A DNA stretch of 64,000 nt from Candidatus Zixiibacteriota bacterium. Lineage in GTDB: Bacteria; Zixibacteria; MSB-5A5; GN15; FEB-12. Under the pieces are notes generated by a model. The model saw nothing but the letters and a program-made list of their open reading frames with translations, was not told the origin of the DNA and made no database searches. Shown piece after piece: positions 8,238 through 14,899 of this stretch. The stretch spans positions 155,467 to 219,466 of the forward strand of contig JACZWU010000006.1 of the NCBI GenBank assembly GCA_022571985.1, written 5' to 3'. Position numbers and translations under genes: made by a program. Position 1 is the first letter of the stretch. Each line of letters opens with the position of its first letter.

Positions 8238-8579
8238 TCAGTCCTTTCCAAATTTACGCCCTCGTCGGAATTGCTTTACTTGCCCTTCAAATCTATTCAA
8301 CGTCCCGCTATAAACCTTCCTAAACTTCACGCGGTATCTATTAAAATGTGGAAGTCTGATTTCCTTTGTCCAAAAAACTACAATCTTCTCATCAGGATGC
8401 AAGCCATATTGCTCAACCAAAATCTTTGGAATATTTGGATAAAGATACTTGAAAGTTGTCACGTAAACTGCTTTTCTCAAGTTGTGATATTGCTTTGGCA
8501 CTTTATCCCATTGCCGGTAGACTGGAACGAGTTTCTTTACAATGATTACCATTTTGGAACTTTTTGAAAGGGCAGTCAA
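8238..8579 (-). CDS. Small basic protein of unknown family, intact copy
   Basis: The protein is ~104-113 residues and strongly basic. The longest frame uses TTG 8579, but ATG at 8552 (MVIIVKKLVPVYR) aligns better with the paralogue and is the likelier start. The conserved core is KQYHNLRKAVYVTTFKYLYP, then PKILVEQYGLHPDEKIVVFW, then LPHFNRYRVKF. The frameshifted paralogue lies 0.6 kb downstream. It is the last gene of the minus-strand run that begins near 11.9 kb, 19 bp after the HerA ATPase stop. Its basic charge (FRRGRKFGKD at the end) would allow nucleic-acid binding, but no known fold is evident. Confidence 0.6.
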   Translation of the reverse strand: MTALSKSSKMVIIVKKLVPVYRQWDKVPKQYHNLRKAVYVTTFKYLYPNIPKILVEQYGLHPDEKIVVFWTKEIRLPHFNRYRVKFRKVYSGTLNRFEGQVKQFRRGRKFGKD

Positions 8580-8598
8580 AATGACTGAGATTCTTACC

Positions 8599-9930
8599 CT
8601 AAGGGGAACCTACAGGGATATTTTTTTTATTTACTGCAACAAGCGGAACCCTTACATGAACCGGTTCTGTAAATCTATCTTTCAATTTGACTATTGCCTC
8701 ACCTACTTTTAGTTTGTCTATGTAGCGCAGTTCTTCAGTTGTTAAGTTCATAGATTCAGCCATACTCTTAATGTCTTTTCCATGACCTAGATTAAAGCAG
8801 ATTTTGCAATTTGTATTGGCCATTATTGAATTAGAAAGTTTACTTGGTTCCTGGTCTATAACAATTACTGATTCTCCAAATTCTCTGATCATTCTTATAA
8901 TAGTCTCAATAATGGTTTCTTCACCGAGCTGAAATTCTTTTTTTCCACTTAGGATATGATGAGCTTCTTCAATTACAATGGCGTGTTTGAATAGCTCACG
9001 TTGTGGTTGGTTTTTCCTGTAGTGATATATCCAGAGAAGTAGTGATTCAATTAAGAAGATCTTTTCTATTGTTGCCAGATTGTCCATTTCCAGTACAATT
9101 TGTTGGTTTAGTAGCTCATCAAGATTTGGTTGTTGTCTAACGTTTAGAGTTTCTCCGAGTAGACCAGAAAACGTTAGGCTAGCTAATACTCTCTTGGCTG
9201 AACTCATCCATAACATTTCTCTTCCTCTGACGAATTCCTTTTGTAGCAGCTTTTCAAGGTCAATGAAAGTTGGATATTCCTGCTTGCCTTCGTAAATTCC
9301 AAATTGTTTGTAAAGGTGGTCAATACCTTTTCTGAAGAAATACTCTACTCCGTGTGCAACGAAAAAAGCATGTTTTATGACGTCTACTAACATCGTCATC
9401 CAGTGTTTGGCATGTATTCCTTCTGGTGGAATAAGCGGATTGAAAATCAGATTGTCTTTTTTACTGCCAACTCTAATGATTTTTAGATTTCGAAACTCTG
9501 GAAACTGCTTCAAGGCTCGATAATTCTGCTTCCAGTCAAAAATGAGAAATGGCTTTTCATGATGAGCTAGCTGTCGAAGTAAGTGGAACATCAAATTGGT
9601 TTTGCCTGCGCCGGTCATACCTACAATCAGGATATGTTTGATGAACTCAGGACCGCGAAGACCGAATTCTGCGTAAGGAATGTCTGGATAAAGAACACTT
9701 CCTATATGATATTTACCTTCAAGGTCGATTGCTGGAGGTGGGGGTAATCTGATAGTTTCTTGGTAATCTACTTTGCTGGTTCGGTCTGCGATTAACTTTA
9801 AGAAATCTTTGTTTCTTTGGGCGGTGACTGAATCTTTTGCTAACAGATTATAGTACCAAAGACCCTTAGTCTTGCTGCCCAAAAGCGGCTTAAGTTTTCT
9901 GAGGAGGTCGTCTGTTTCTGATGTTTTCAT
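8599..9930 (-). CDS. HerA/VirB4-type P-loop ATPase
   Basis: The 443-residue protein has Walker A VGMTGAGKTNLMF near residue 105 and a preceding arm typical of HerA/TraG/VirB4 pumps (LYPDIPYAEFGLRGPEF). Walker B is in HAIVIEEAHHILSG near 320. It also has VIDQEPSKLSNSI and KVGEAIVKLKD, both of which have close counterparts in the 2265-4343 ATPase, so the two are paralogues. It lacks that protein's nuclease-like C-terminus. It likely forms a hexameric DNA translocase. The start overlaps the coiled-coil gene by 41 bp, implying co-expression, and no Shine-Dalgarno site is seen. Possible roles are element transfer, DNA packaging or defence; context favours an integrative element. Confidence 0.8.
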   Translation of the reverse strand: MKTSETDDLLRKLKPLLGSKTKGLWYYNLLAKDSVTAQRNKDFLKLIADRTSKVDYQETIRLPPPPAIDLEGKYHIGSVLYPDIPYAEFGLRGPEFIKHILIVGMTGAGKTNLMFHLLRQLAHHEKPFLIFDWKQNYRALKQFPEFRNLKIIRVGSKKDNLIFNPLIPPEGIHAKHWMTMLVDVIKHAFFVAHGVEYFFRKGIDHLYKQFGIYEGKQEYPTFIDLEKLLQKEFVRGREMLWMSSAKRVLASLTFSGLLGETLNVRQQPNLDELLNQQIVLEMDNLATIEKIFLIESLLLWIYHYRKNQPQRELFKHAIVIEEAHHILSGKKEFQLGEETIIETIIRMIREFGESVIVIDQEPSKLSNSIMANTNCKICFNLGHGKDIKSMAESMNLTTEELRYIDKLKVGEAIVKLKDRFTEPVHVRVPLVAVNKKNIPVGSP

Positions 9931-10330
9931 TTGAATCAGTTATCATGGCCAGTTTTTGCCTTTCCATTTCTAGTTCTTCCCGGGCTTCCTGAATCCGCCC
10001 TTTAAGCCCTGAAATGTCTCTAAAACAGTCTTTTAATTCTCCGGCTATACTGGTTTCTATTTTCAGTAAATCACTGGCAATACTCTGCAACTCAGCAGAT
10101 TGGCCTATAAGTGATATATACTTGAGGCGCTTTTTGTTGTCTTTTAACCTAATTCCCTGAGTTTCTAGCCTTGAAAGGATATGATTTCTCATTTTCTGAC
10201 GCTCTTGGATTTCCTGTTCCAGTTCTTTAATTCTGTTATCAAGATTCTTGGAAGGCAGACGTAGTAAAGCACTAACTATCTCATCGCTTTCTCTGAAATC
10301 ATTCTGCTTCTTTTTGGAATAGTCTGCCAT
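9890..10330 (-). CDS. Coiled-coil protein (146 aa), HerA operon
   Basis: Most of the protein is predicted long helix with heptad-like spacing: NRIKELEQEIQERQKMRNHI, then LKDNKKRLKYISLIGQSAEL, then GRIQEAREELEMERQKLAMI. The N-terminus (ADYSKKKQNDF) and C-terminal tail (NRRPPQKT) are basic. No catalytic motif is visible. It overlaps the downstream ATPase gene by 41 bp and follows the winged-helix gene by 21 bp. A structural or adaptor role for the HerA-type ATPase is plausible, as small helical partners are common beside such motors, but this is inferred only from the gene order. Confidence 0.6.
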   Translation of the reverse strand: MADYSKKKQNDFRESDEIVSALLRLPSKNLDNRIKELEQEIQERQKMRNHILSRLETQGIRLKDNKKRLKYISLIGQSAELQSIASDLLKIETSIAGELKDCFRDISGLKGRIQEAREELEMERQKLAMITDSNENIRNRRPPQKT

Positions 10331-10351
10331 TGCTTAGATTTATAGACAGGT

Positions 10352-10630
10352 TCATTCATTTTGATTGATATTGTTTAACTCATACCTGATTTCTTGAAGT
10401 GACGCTGCGACTCGTCTGCCTCTGTCTGTCAACACTAATAGTTTGATTCTGTGCTTTGGTCGGACTTCTATTAGCTTGTAAGCGACCAGTTGCTTTATTA
10501 TCTCTCGGATGTGGGTCAAGGAAGCTTTCAGGCGTCGGTTCAGCTTCTGGCAGTAACTTGGTTTGTTTTGAGACTTGTAAATCTCGAGCAATACATGATT
10601 CCATCTGGGCAGTCTTAAAAAATTTTCCAT
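10352..10630 (-). CDS. Winged-helix DNA-binding protein (92 aa)
   Basis: This small protein reads as a single winged helix. A helix includes LPRWNHVLLEIYKSQNKPSY, the recognition-helix region is LTHIREIIKQLVAYKLIEV, and the wing and following turn are HRIKLLVLTDRGRRVAASL. The pattern (helix, helix, KLIE, basic wing, LT-x-x-G-R-x-V/A) is that of archaeal and bacterial MarR/ArsR-like regulators. It lies between the methyltransferase-like gene and the coiled-coil gene, in the middle of a minus-strand operon. It probably regulates the element's own genes; the target is not visible. Confidence 0.65.
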   Translation of the reverse strand: MENFLRLPRWNHVLLEIYKSQNKPSYCQKLNRRLKASLTHIREIIKQLVAYKLIEVRPKHRIKLLVLTDRGRRVAASLQEIRYELNNINQNE

Positions 10631-10653
10631 TTAGGTTCGGTGCAGTTGAAAGT

Positions 10654-11328
10654 TTACTTTTGGTGGAGGGGTGAAAACTTTTTTGAATAATTTTTTGAAT
10701 TGAGTCTGAATTGATTTGTTTCAGGGTTCCAGGTGTTGGCGAAATGCCAGTTGTATTTGCCATTTGGAAGAGAAATGTCAGTTTCATACTTACCCAAATC
10801 CACATTGAGAATAAGTGCCGGAATATCATGAATCGCCAGATTTGTGAGAGCAATTCTATAAAGATCCAAGTTCCGTTCTACACCGAAAAAATATGCCTTA
10901 GGAGCCTTCTTGTAGGCCGCCATAAGCAATCTTCCAGTGCCTGCTTCTATGTCAAGAAACCTGAAGCGCTTATTTGATTCTGGAAAAACAGTATCTGCTA
11001 AAACATCAATTGCCGACTGATGTTTTACATACGATCTTGTTTTCAACACTTTTGATTTGGGTACAAAGTGATCCAAATATATATTACCTAAATGGTCATA
11101 GTAATTTGCTCGCAACAGCTTGTCGTCATAAATCGCACGAGTCTTTTTTACTAAGTCCAAGTCACCAAATAACCATTCGAACTTATGGTCGATTTCAAAT
11201 ATGTGGGAGACATCACTGTCGATAAGCAGGAATTCTAGCAAATAATTCCAGGCTTTTCTTTTGTCCTGCGTTTTCTTGTAGAACAAGTCATACAGGTTTT
11301 CAAGCATAGCTCTGGCTTCGGGTTGCAT
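10654..11328 (-). CDS. SAM-dependent methyltransferase-like protein, catalytic motif not evident
   Basis: Residues ~115-175 resemble the SAM-binding half of a type I N6-adenine methylase: FLDIEAGTGRLLMAAYKKAP matches motif I and the next helix, and FFGVERN matches the acidic motif II end. The expected catalytic (D/N)PP(Y/F) motif is not found. At the equivalent place the sequence reads HFANTWNPETNQF, and the protein ends soon after. So this is either a truncated or inactive methyltransferase, or a SAM/nucleotide-binding relative with another role. The N-terminal ~110 residues are helical and unrecognised. A possible TATA box (plus-strand 11371-11379) lies about 46 nt upstream. The next gene begins 23 bp after its stop. 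Confidence 0.55.
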   Translation of the reverse strand: MQPEARAMLENLYDLFYKKTQDKRKAWNYLLEFLLIDSDVSHIFEIDHKFEWLFGDLDLVKKTRAIYDDKLLRANYYDHLGNIYLDHFVPKSKVLKTRSYVKHQSAIDVLADTVFPESNKRFRFLDIEAGTGRLLMAAYKKAPKAYFFGVERNLDLYRIALTNLAIHDIPALILNVDLGKYETDISLPNGKYNWHFANTWNPETNQFRLNSKNYSKKFSPLHQK

Positions 11329-11379
11329 TTTTTTAGGGTTTTTGGGGGGAAGTAGGGGTGAGTGAGAATGATAAATAGA

Positions 11380-11706
11380 TTAGACAACTTTGATTGTATA
11401 ATCTTCTACATCGTTGTGTCTCAAATACAGAGTAGTATTGATTTGACCTTCTTCACGAAGAGTTGCTGAAATAGTCTTCCACAATATCCAGGAATTCACT
11501 TTAAGTAGCTTCCCATCTGTAGTTTCTATAAGGTATTTATAATCCACTCCAGGGAGATTATCCTGTTTTCTATTATTTGTAACTTTCTTTATTCTTTTGA
11601 TTTCCAATCTTGAAATCTCTTCACCTATACGTAAGGTCAGAAAGTCTGAAACAAGATCTTCTATTCCCAGTATTTCTGATTTGGTTAAAGGTAATTCGTC
11701 TATCAT
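11380..11706 (-). CDS. Protein of unknown function (108 aa)
   Basis: The protein is small and soluble. It has a helical N-terminus (LTKSEILGIEDLVSDFL) and a beta-rich C-terminal half (YKYLIETTDGKLLKVNSW, then INTTLYLRHNDVEDYTIKVV). The C-terminal part could be a single-strand-binding or Sm-like barrel, but no family is recognised. It starts 5 bp after the stop of the 69-aa gene, so the two form one transcript from the TATA-type promoter at 11946. No Shine-Dalgarno site is visible. Confidence 0.5.
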   Translation of the reverse strand: MIDELPLTKSEILGIEDLVSDFLTLRIGEEISRLEIKRIKKVTNNRKQDNLPGVDYKYLIETTDGKLLKVNSWILWKTISATLREEGQINTTLYLRHNDVEDYTIKVV

Positions 11707-11711
11707 TTTTC

Positions 11712-11921
11712 TTATTTTCTATATTTACTTAGGGTAGAACGTGATTCCAGTGTGTGTAGCCGTTGAGATGTTAAAGTAATTAGTCTTCTTAGCCTGATTA
11801 ACTCTGCTTCGTGGTCTGCCAGGCTTTCCAACATCAGACTCAGTTTATCTTCAACTTTCCACAGCGACTCCTGCAGGAGCATAAAGTTTATTCTCCTTTT
11901 GCCATTGGCCTCATGTGACAT
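11712..11921 (-). CDS. Small helical protein (69 aa)
   Basis: The protein is almost entirely predicted helix, with a coiled-coil-like run (LWKVEDKLSLMLESLADHEA, then ELIRLRRLITLTSQRLHTLE) and a basic end (STLSKYRK). No named family. It is the first gene of the run reading to the second HerA ATPase. The ATG lies about 27 nt from a TATA box with no Shine-Dalgarno site, indicating a leaderless start. Confidence 0.5.
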   Translation of the reverse strand: MSHEANGKRRINFMLLQESLWKVEDKLSLMLESLADHEAELIRLRRLITLTSQRLHTLESRSTLSKYRK

Positions 11922-11945
11922 ATATATATCAATACAGATGGAGAA

Positions 11946-11957
11946 TTTAAACTTTGC
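11946..11957 (-). promoter_or_regulatory. Archaeal-type BRE/TATA box before the 11921 gene
   Basis: Minus-strand GCAAAG is followed by TTTAAA (plus-strand 11946-11951), centred about 27 nt before the ATG. This is the spacing of a leaderless archaeal promoter and would drive the run from 11921 to 8238. Confidence 0.5.
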
Positions 11958-12056
11958 GTCATTTTTTAGTTACGACGTTTTTTAGTCATATTGCTGGCTT
12001 GACTATAGTTCATGGCTATACTTCGTGACAATTATGGTACGAACTAGCTCGAATTT

Positions 12057-12899
12057 CTATTTTAAGAACTTCTCCACGTATTGCGTGGCAAGAAAGTAAA
12101 TACACTCAAGAAGGCTATCGTCTTCCAATTTACTCATTTTCTTGTACTCTTCTTTGGATACGATACTTTCAAGGGGACTCCCTATGTCATACAGGATGCT
12201 TCCAAAGACGAATTTGTATTTGTTATCTAAGGCCTTATATTTCTTATGGTCAATTTCCATGTAAAGCTTATTGAATTTGTCATTCCATTCTATATATGGC
12301 TCTACCTTAGAGGTTCTTAGCCAGTCCTCAATAGTGTGCTCTTTACCGCAGCCAGATTGACAACACCCGTCTGTATTGGTCAAAAAGAAATAGGAGTTCA
12401 TTTTCGAGTCTGTAACCCTGCCAACAGGATACATACGGCAGACCTGAGGCCGATTGTCATATACACTACATTCATTACCTTTCAGGAAAACGCAATGGCT
12501 CCGGTCTTCACCTTTCTCAATCCAAATATTTCTCAATATCATAAGGGGTATATCGCTTTGACCACCCAGAATTGTTTGACCGTACTTTTCGGCGAAACCT
12601 CTGCTGGATACTCCTAAATGTTGGCGTAGCTTGAAAACGTCATAAACTGACAGTAGAATGGGATTTTCATCCCGATTCCTACAACAGTTTCCTCTTTTAT
12701 CGCATGTGAACTTGAAGGTGTCTCCAAGGCTGAAAAAACGGTCGATCTTGCCGATTTTCGATTGGATAGCTTCATAATCTTCCTTATTGAAACTGCTTAG
12801 AAATTGTTCGGGATTTGAAATTTTCATTTTAGACAAGACTGGCTGGCAGACAAGAGGGTTGCCGGCCAATTGTTGACCGGCAGATATGGGAAGTTGCAT
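12057..12899 (-). CDS. YkgJ-type cysteine-cluster protein (Fe-S/zinc-binding)
   Basis: The cysteine cluster of the YkgJ/CxxCxxCC family (PF03692) is clear. FKFTCDKRGNCCRNRDENP holds the first cysteines, CVFLKGNECSVYDNRPQVC with RMYPVG holds the core signature, and GCCQSGCGKEHTIEDW is a further cluster. Proteins of this family bind an iron-sulphur cluster or zinc; their biological role is mostly unknown. The first ~24 residues may not be translated: ATG 12827 (MKISNPEQ) is an alternative start close to the usual N-terminus. It stands alone on the minus strand, divergent from the DUF932 gene. Confidence 0.75.
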   Translation of the reverse strand: MQLPISAGQQLAGNPLVCQPVLSKMKISNPEQFLSSFNKEDYEAIQSKIGKIDRFFSLGDTFKFTCDKRGNCCRNRDENPILLSVYDVFKLRQHLGVSSRGFAEKYGQTILGGQSDIPLMILRNIWIEKGEDRSHCVFLKGNECSVYDNRPQVCRMYPVGRVTDSKMNSYFFLTNTDGCCQSGCGKEHTIEDWLRTSKVEPYIEWNDKFNKLYMEIDHKKYKALDNKYKFVFGSILYDIGSPLESIVSKEEYKKMSKLEDDSLLECIYFLATQYVEKFLK

Positions 12900-13006
12900 C
12901 TATATTTATGGATTGTCCTGAAATTCAGTCATGTTTTTACCAGGTGCAGTGAAATAGAATCAAAAACAGGCGCAAAGAAGATAAACCGGATTAATCTTTC
13001 AATTCT

Positions 13007-14083
13007 ATGCCACAAAACCTCTATGATGCTCATAGGCAGTGGGCTACTCGTCCCGCTGATGAAAGATTTACCAGCCTTCAAAATCTCTTAGATTATACCC
13101 AGAAGAATAAAGCCACTTCATCACAAGTACTTCGTCGAATGGATGATTTGAAACTGGAAGTAACTTCAGATGGCGGTATCACATTGAACGGCAATCTTTC
13201 TCATGCATATTTGACAAACTGGGCATTCGGCCAACTTTGTAGAACCATTAGCGCCCCGGCTGCCTACTTAAGATCACTGTCACCAGACCTTGCTTGTAAT
13301 TGTCTGCGATTCGGATTACAAGAGTCAGATACTGATTGCAAGATTCTAGTTAGTGACAGGTCAAGAAACGGAATTCTTGATAGGTATGCTTCAGCTTTTA
13401 CAAGTCCATCATATGGAAGAATCTGGGATGCTGATGTAGTTGCAAGCTTAATGGAAGCTATTGAAAACACTTCCTGGCATGTACCTCAATCCCGTTCAAG
13501 TCAAAGATCTCGAAATAGCGGTCTCTATGCATCTGACCACGATATGTTTGCTTTTTTCGTAAATGATGAAAACCCCGTCGAAGTTGGAAACGCGAAGCTG
13601 GGTAGAGGTTTTTTCTGTTGGAATTCAGAAACAGGAGCAGCTACTTTTGGATTGACTACCTTCCTATATAATTATGTCTGCGGCAACCACATTGTCTGGG
13701 GAGCACAAAATATCCGGGAGCTCAAGATAATTCACAGGGGTCATGCTCCTCAACGTTTCTATTCCGCTGCCATTCCATTGCTCAATCGATTTGTCGAGAA
13801 TCGCGCCTTAGATGAAGGCATTAAGTCAACTGCAAAAAAGGCTATGTCTGTTTACATTGGCAACAGATTGGAGAAAGCACTCGACTGGTTCAAGAACAAG
13901 CCGTTTACCAAGAAGGAAATTGTTAGTGCTTGGGAGACAGGGATTGCTGAAGGAGAAGAAGTCTCCAACCTTTGGGGTATCGTTCAAGGGCTTACTGCCT
14001 ATGCTCGTGATCTGGATTTCGTTGATAACAGAGTCAATTTGGAAAGAAGGGCTGGGGCGTTATTGGTTTCGAAATTGGGTTGA
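13007..14083 (+). CDS. DUF932 (phage/plasmid-like) protein
   Basis: The 358-residue protein matches the DUF932 / phage-plasmid-like family. It has SHAYLTNWAFGQLCRTISAP near the start, then LVSDRSRNGILDRYASAFTS, then FAFFVNDENPVEVGNAKLGR, and the typical NYVCGNHIVWGAQNIRELKI with a histidine (HRGHA) and the helical tail. The family is widespread on plasmids, phages and integrated elements; its biochemical function is not established. Its presence supports the mobile nature of the 2-15 kb block. No Shine-Dalgarno site precedes the ATG. AAGATAAAC about 25 nt upstream could be a weak TATA box. Confidence 0.8.
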   Translation: MPQNLYDAHRQWATRPADERFTSLQNLLDYTQKNKATSSQVLRRMDDLKLEVTSDGGITLNGNLSHAYLTNWAFGQLCRTISAPAAYLRSLSPDLACNCLRFGLQESDTDCKILVSDRSRNGILDRYASAFTSPSYGRIWDADVVASLMEAIENTSWHVPQSRSSQRSRNSGLYASDHDMFAFFVNDENPVEVGNAKLGRGFFCWNSETGAATFGLTTFLYNYVCGNHIVWGAQNIRELKIIHRGHAPQRFYSAAIPLLNRFVENRALDEGIKSTAKKAMSVYIGNRLEKALDWFKNKPFTKKEIVSAWETGIAEGEEVSNLWGIVQGLTAYARDLDFVDNRVNLERRAGALLVSKLG

Positions 14084-14411
14084 GTAAGTTAGTTTATGAA
14101 CGTCCTGGGAAAATTTTCAGCAAGATCCTTTATCTTATCTTCAGTTTTCCAGACAATTCACATAACCACAGCAAATTTAACCATTTCTTATTGTTGTTAA
14201 TTTCAACCATAAGAAAATAAACAAGTTGGCTATTATAAGTCTAATTCTACTTTCTAGGTGGAGCCATTGATGAGGTCCGTCATATCTATGACTCAAGAAG
14301 ACTTCAATTATTGGTTATTTTGAACGCTTTTGAGGTACAACACACGCTGATTCGGGAACCTTCCGCTTGAGAAATCGAAAATTATTTAAGTGGCAAAATC
14401 CTCAATGGGAT
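14084..14411. other. Intergenic region between DUF932 and the antitoxin gene
   Basis: About 330 bp, A/T-rich. It ends with the promoter of the small antitoxin-like gene (TTATTTAAG at 14382-14390). No other ORF or structured element is evident. Confidence 0.35.
14376..14390 (+). promoter_or_regulatory. Archaeal-type BRE/TATA box before the antitoxin-like gene
   Basis: CGAAAA followed by TTATTTAAG (14382-14390), centred 26 nt before ATG 14412, with no Shine-Dalgarno site. This is a leaderless archaeal arrangement. Confidence 0.5.
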
Positions 14412-14546
14412 ATGGAAACTGTCACGATTAGCAAGAAAGAGTATGAACGTCTAAGGGAACTTGCAGAGATTGATTTTGATCTTGTTAGACAATTCCTTAG
14501 TAGCCAGAAAGACTTAGAAGAGGGCAGGTTTAAGCAGCTGGCCTAG
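14412..14546 (+). CDS. RelB-like small antitoxin (44 aa)
   Basis: The sequence METVTISKKEYERLRELAEI continues with DFDLVRQFLSSQKDLEEGRF. It matches the short archaeal RelB-type antitoxins that pair with RelE/ParE toxins: an N-terminal strand TVTISKKEY, then a long helix and an EGR-x-K end. It has a clear leaderless TATA promoter. Oddly, the only toxin-like sequence nearby lies on the opposite strand and overlaps its 3' end by 17 bp, where such pairs are normally tandem. So it may be an orphan antitoxin or a rearranged pair. Confidence 0.6.
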   Translation: METVTISKKEYERLRELAEIDFDLVRQFLSSQKDLEEGRFKQLA

Positions 14547-14876
14547 GGATTTTCTCAGCTATGCTTTTAAACTCATCCAAATGTGCTTTTATGTGATTGA
14601 TTGTTCTTTGCTGACTTTTCTTTCCACCTGCAGCTACAATCAATACCAGCTTTAAGTCCTCATAAACCAAATAATAGATTCGTTTTTCTCAAACTTTCTT
14701 TTCTCGAAGAATACTATAACCTAAGGGACCACCTACAAATGGATTTTCTGCTAATTTCCCAGGTATTTTCTCCGCTGACTCTCTGTCGGCTTTCGTCCAT
14801 CTGTCTATTTCCCTTGAATAGGTCTCAGTGCCAAGGACTTTGTACAACTAATATCAAATACTTGTAAGTTCTTAAA
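14530..14876 (-). pseudogene. Broken RelE/ParE-type toxin gene
   Basis: The minus-strand frame ending at 14530 encodes TYSREIDRWTKADRESAEKI, then PFVGGPLGYSILREKKV, an in-frame TGA, then EKRIYYLVYEDLKLVLIVAA and QQRTINHIKAHLDEF. This is a nearly complete RelE-superfamily toxin interrupted by one stop codon. The N-terminal strand (TYKYLILVVQS) is found one frame away, so a one-base shift near 14835 has also occurred. Two lesions argue for true decay over a sequencing error. The gene is convergent with the antitoxin-like gene and overlaps it by 17 bp. Loss of the toxin would leave the antitoxin without a partner. Confidence 0.65.
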
Positions 14877-14899
14877 ATATCGCACCAATCGCTACCTTC

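Noticed and set aside
10380..10853. 157-aa minus-strand ORF across the winged-helix and methyltransferase-like genes
   Set aside because: Out-of-frame overlap of two better supported genes, with low-complexity composition.
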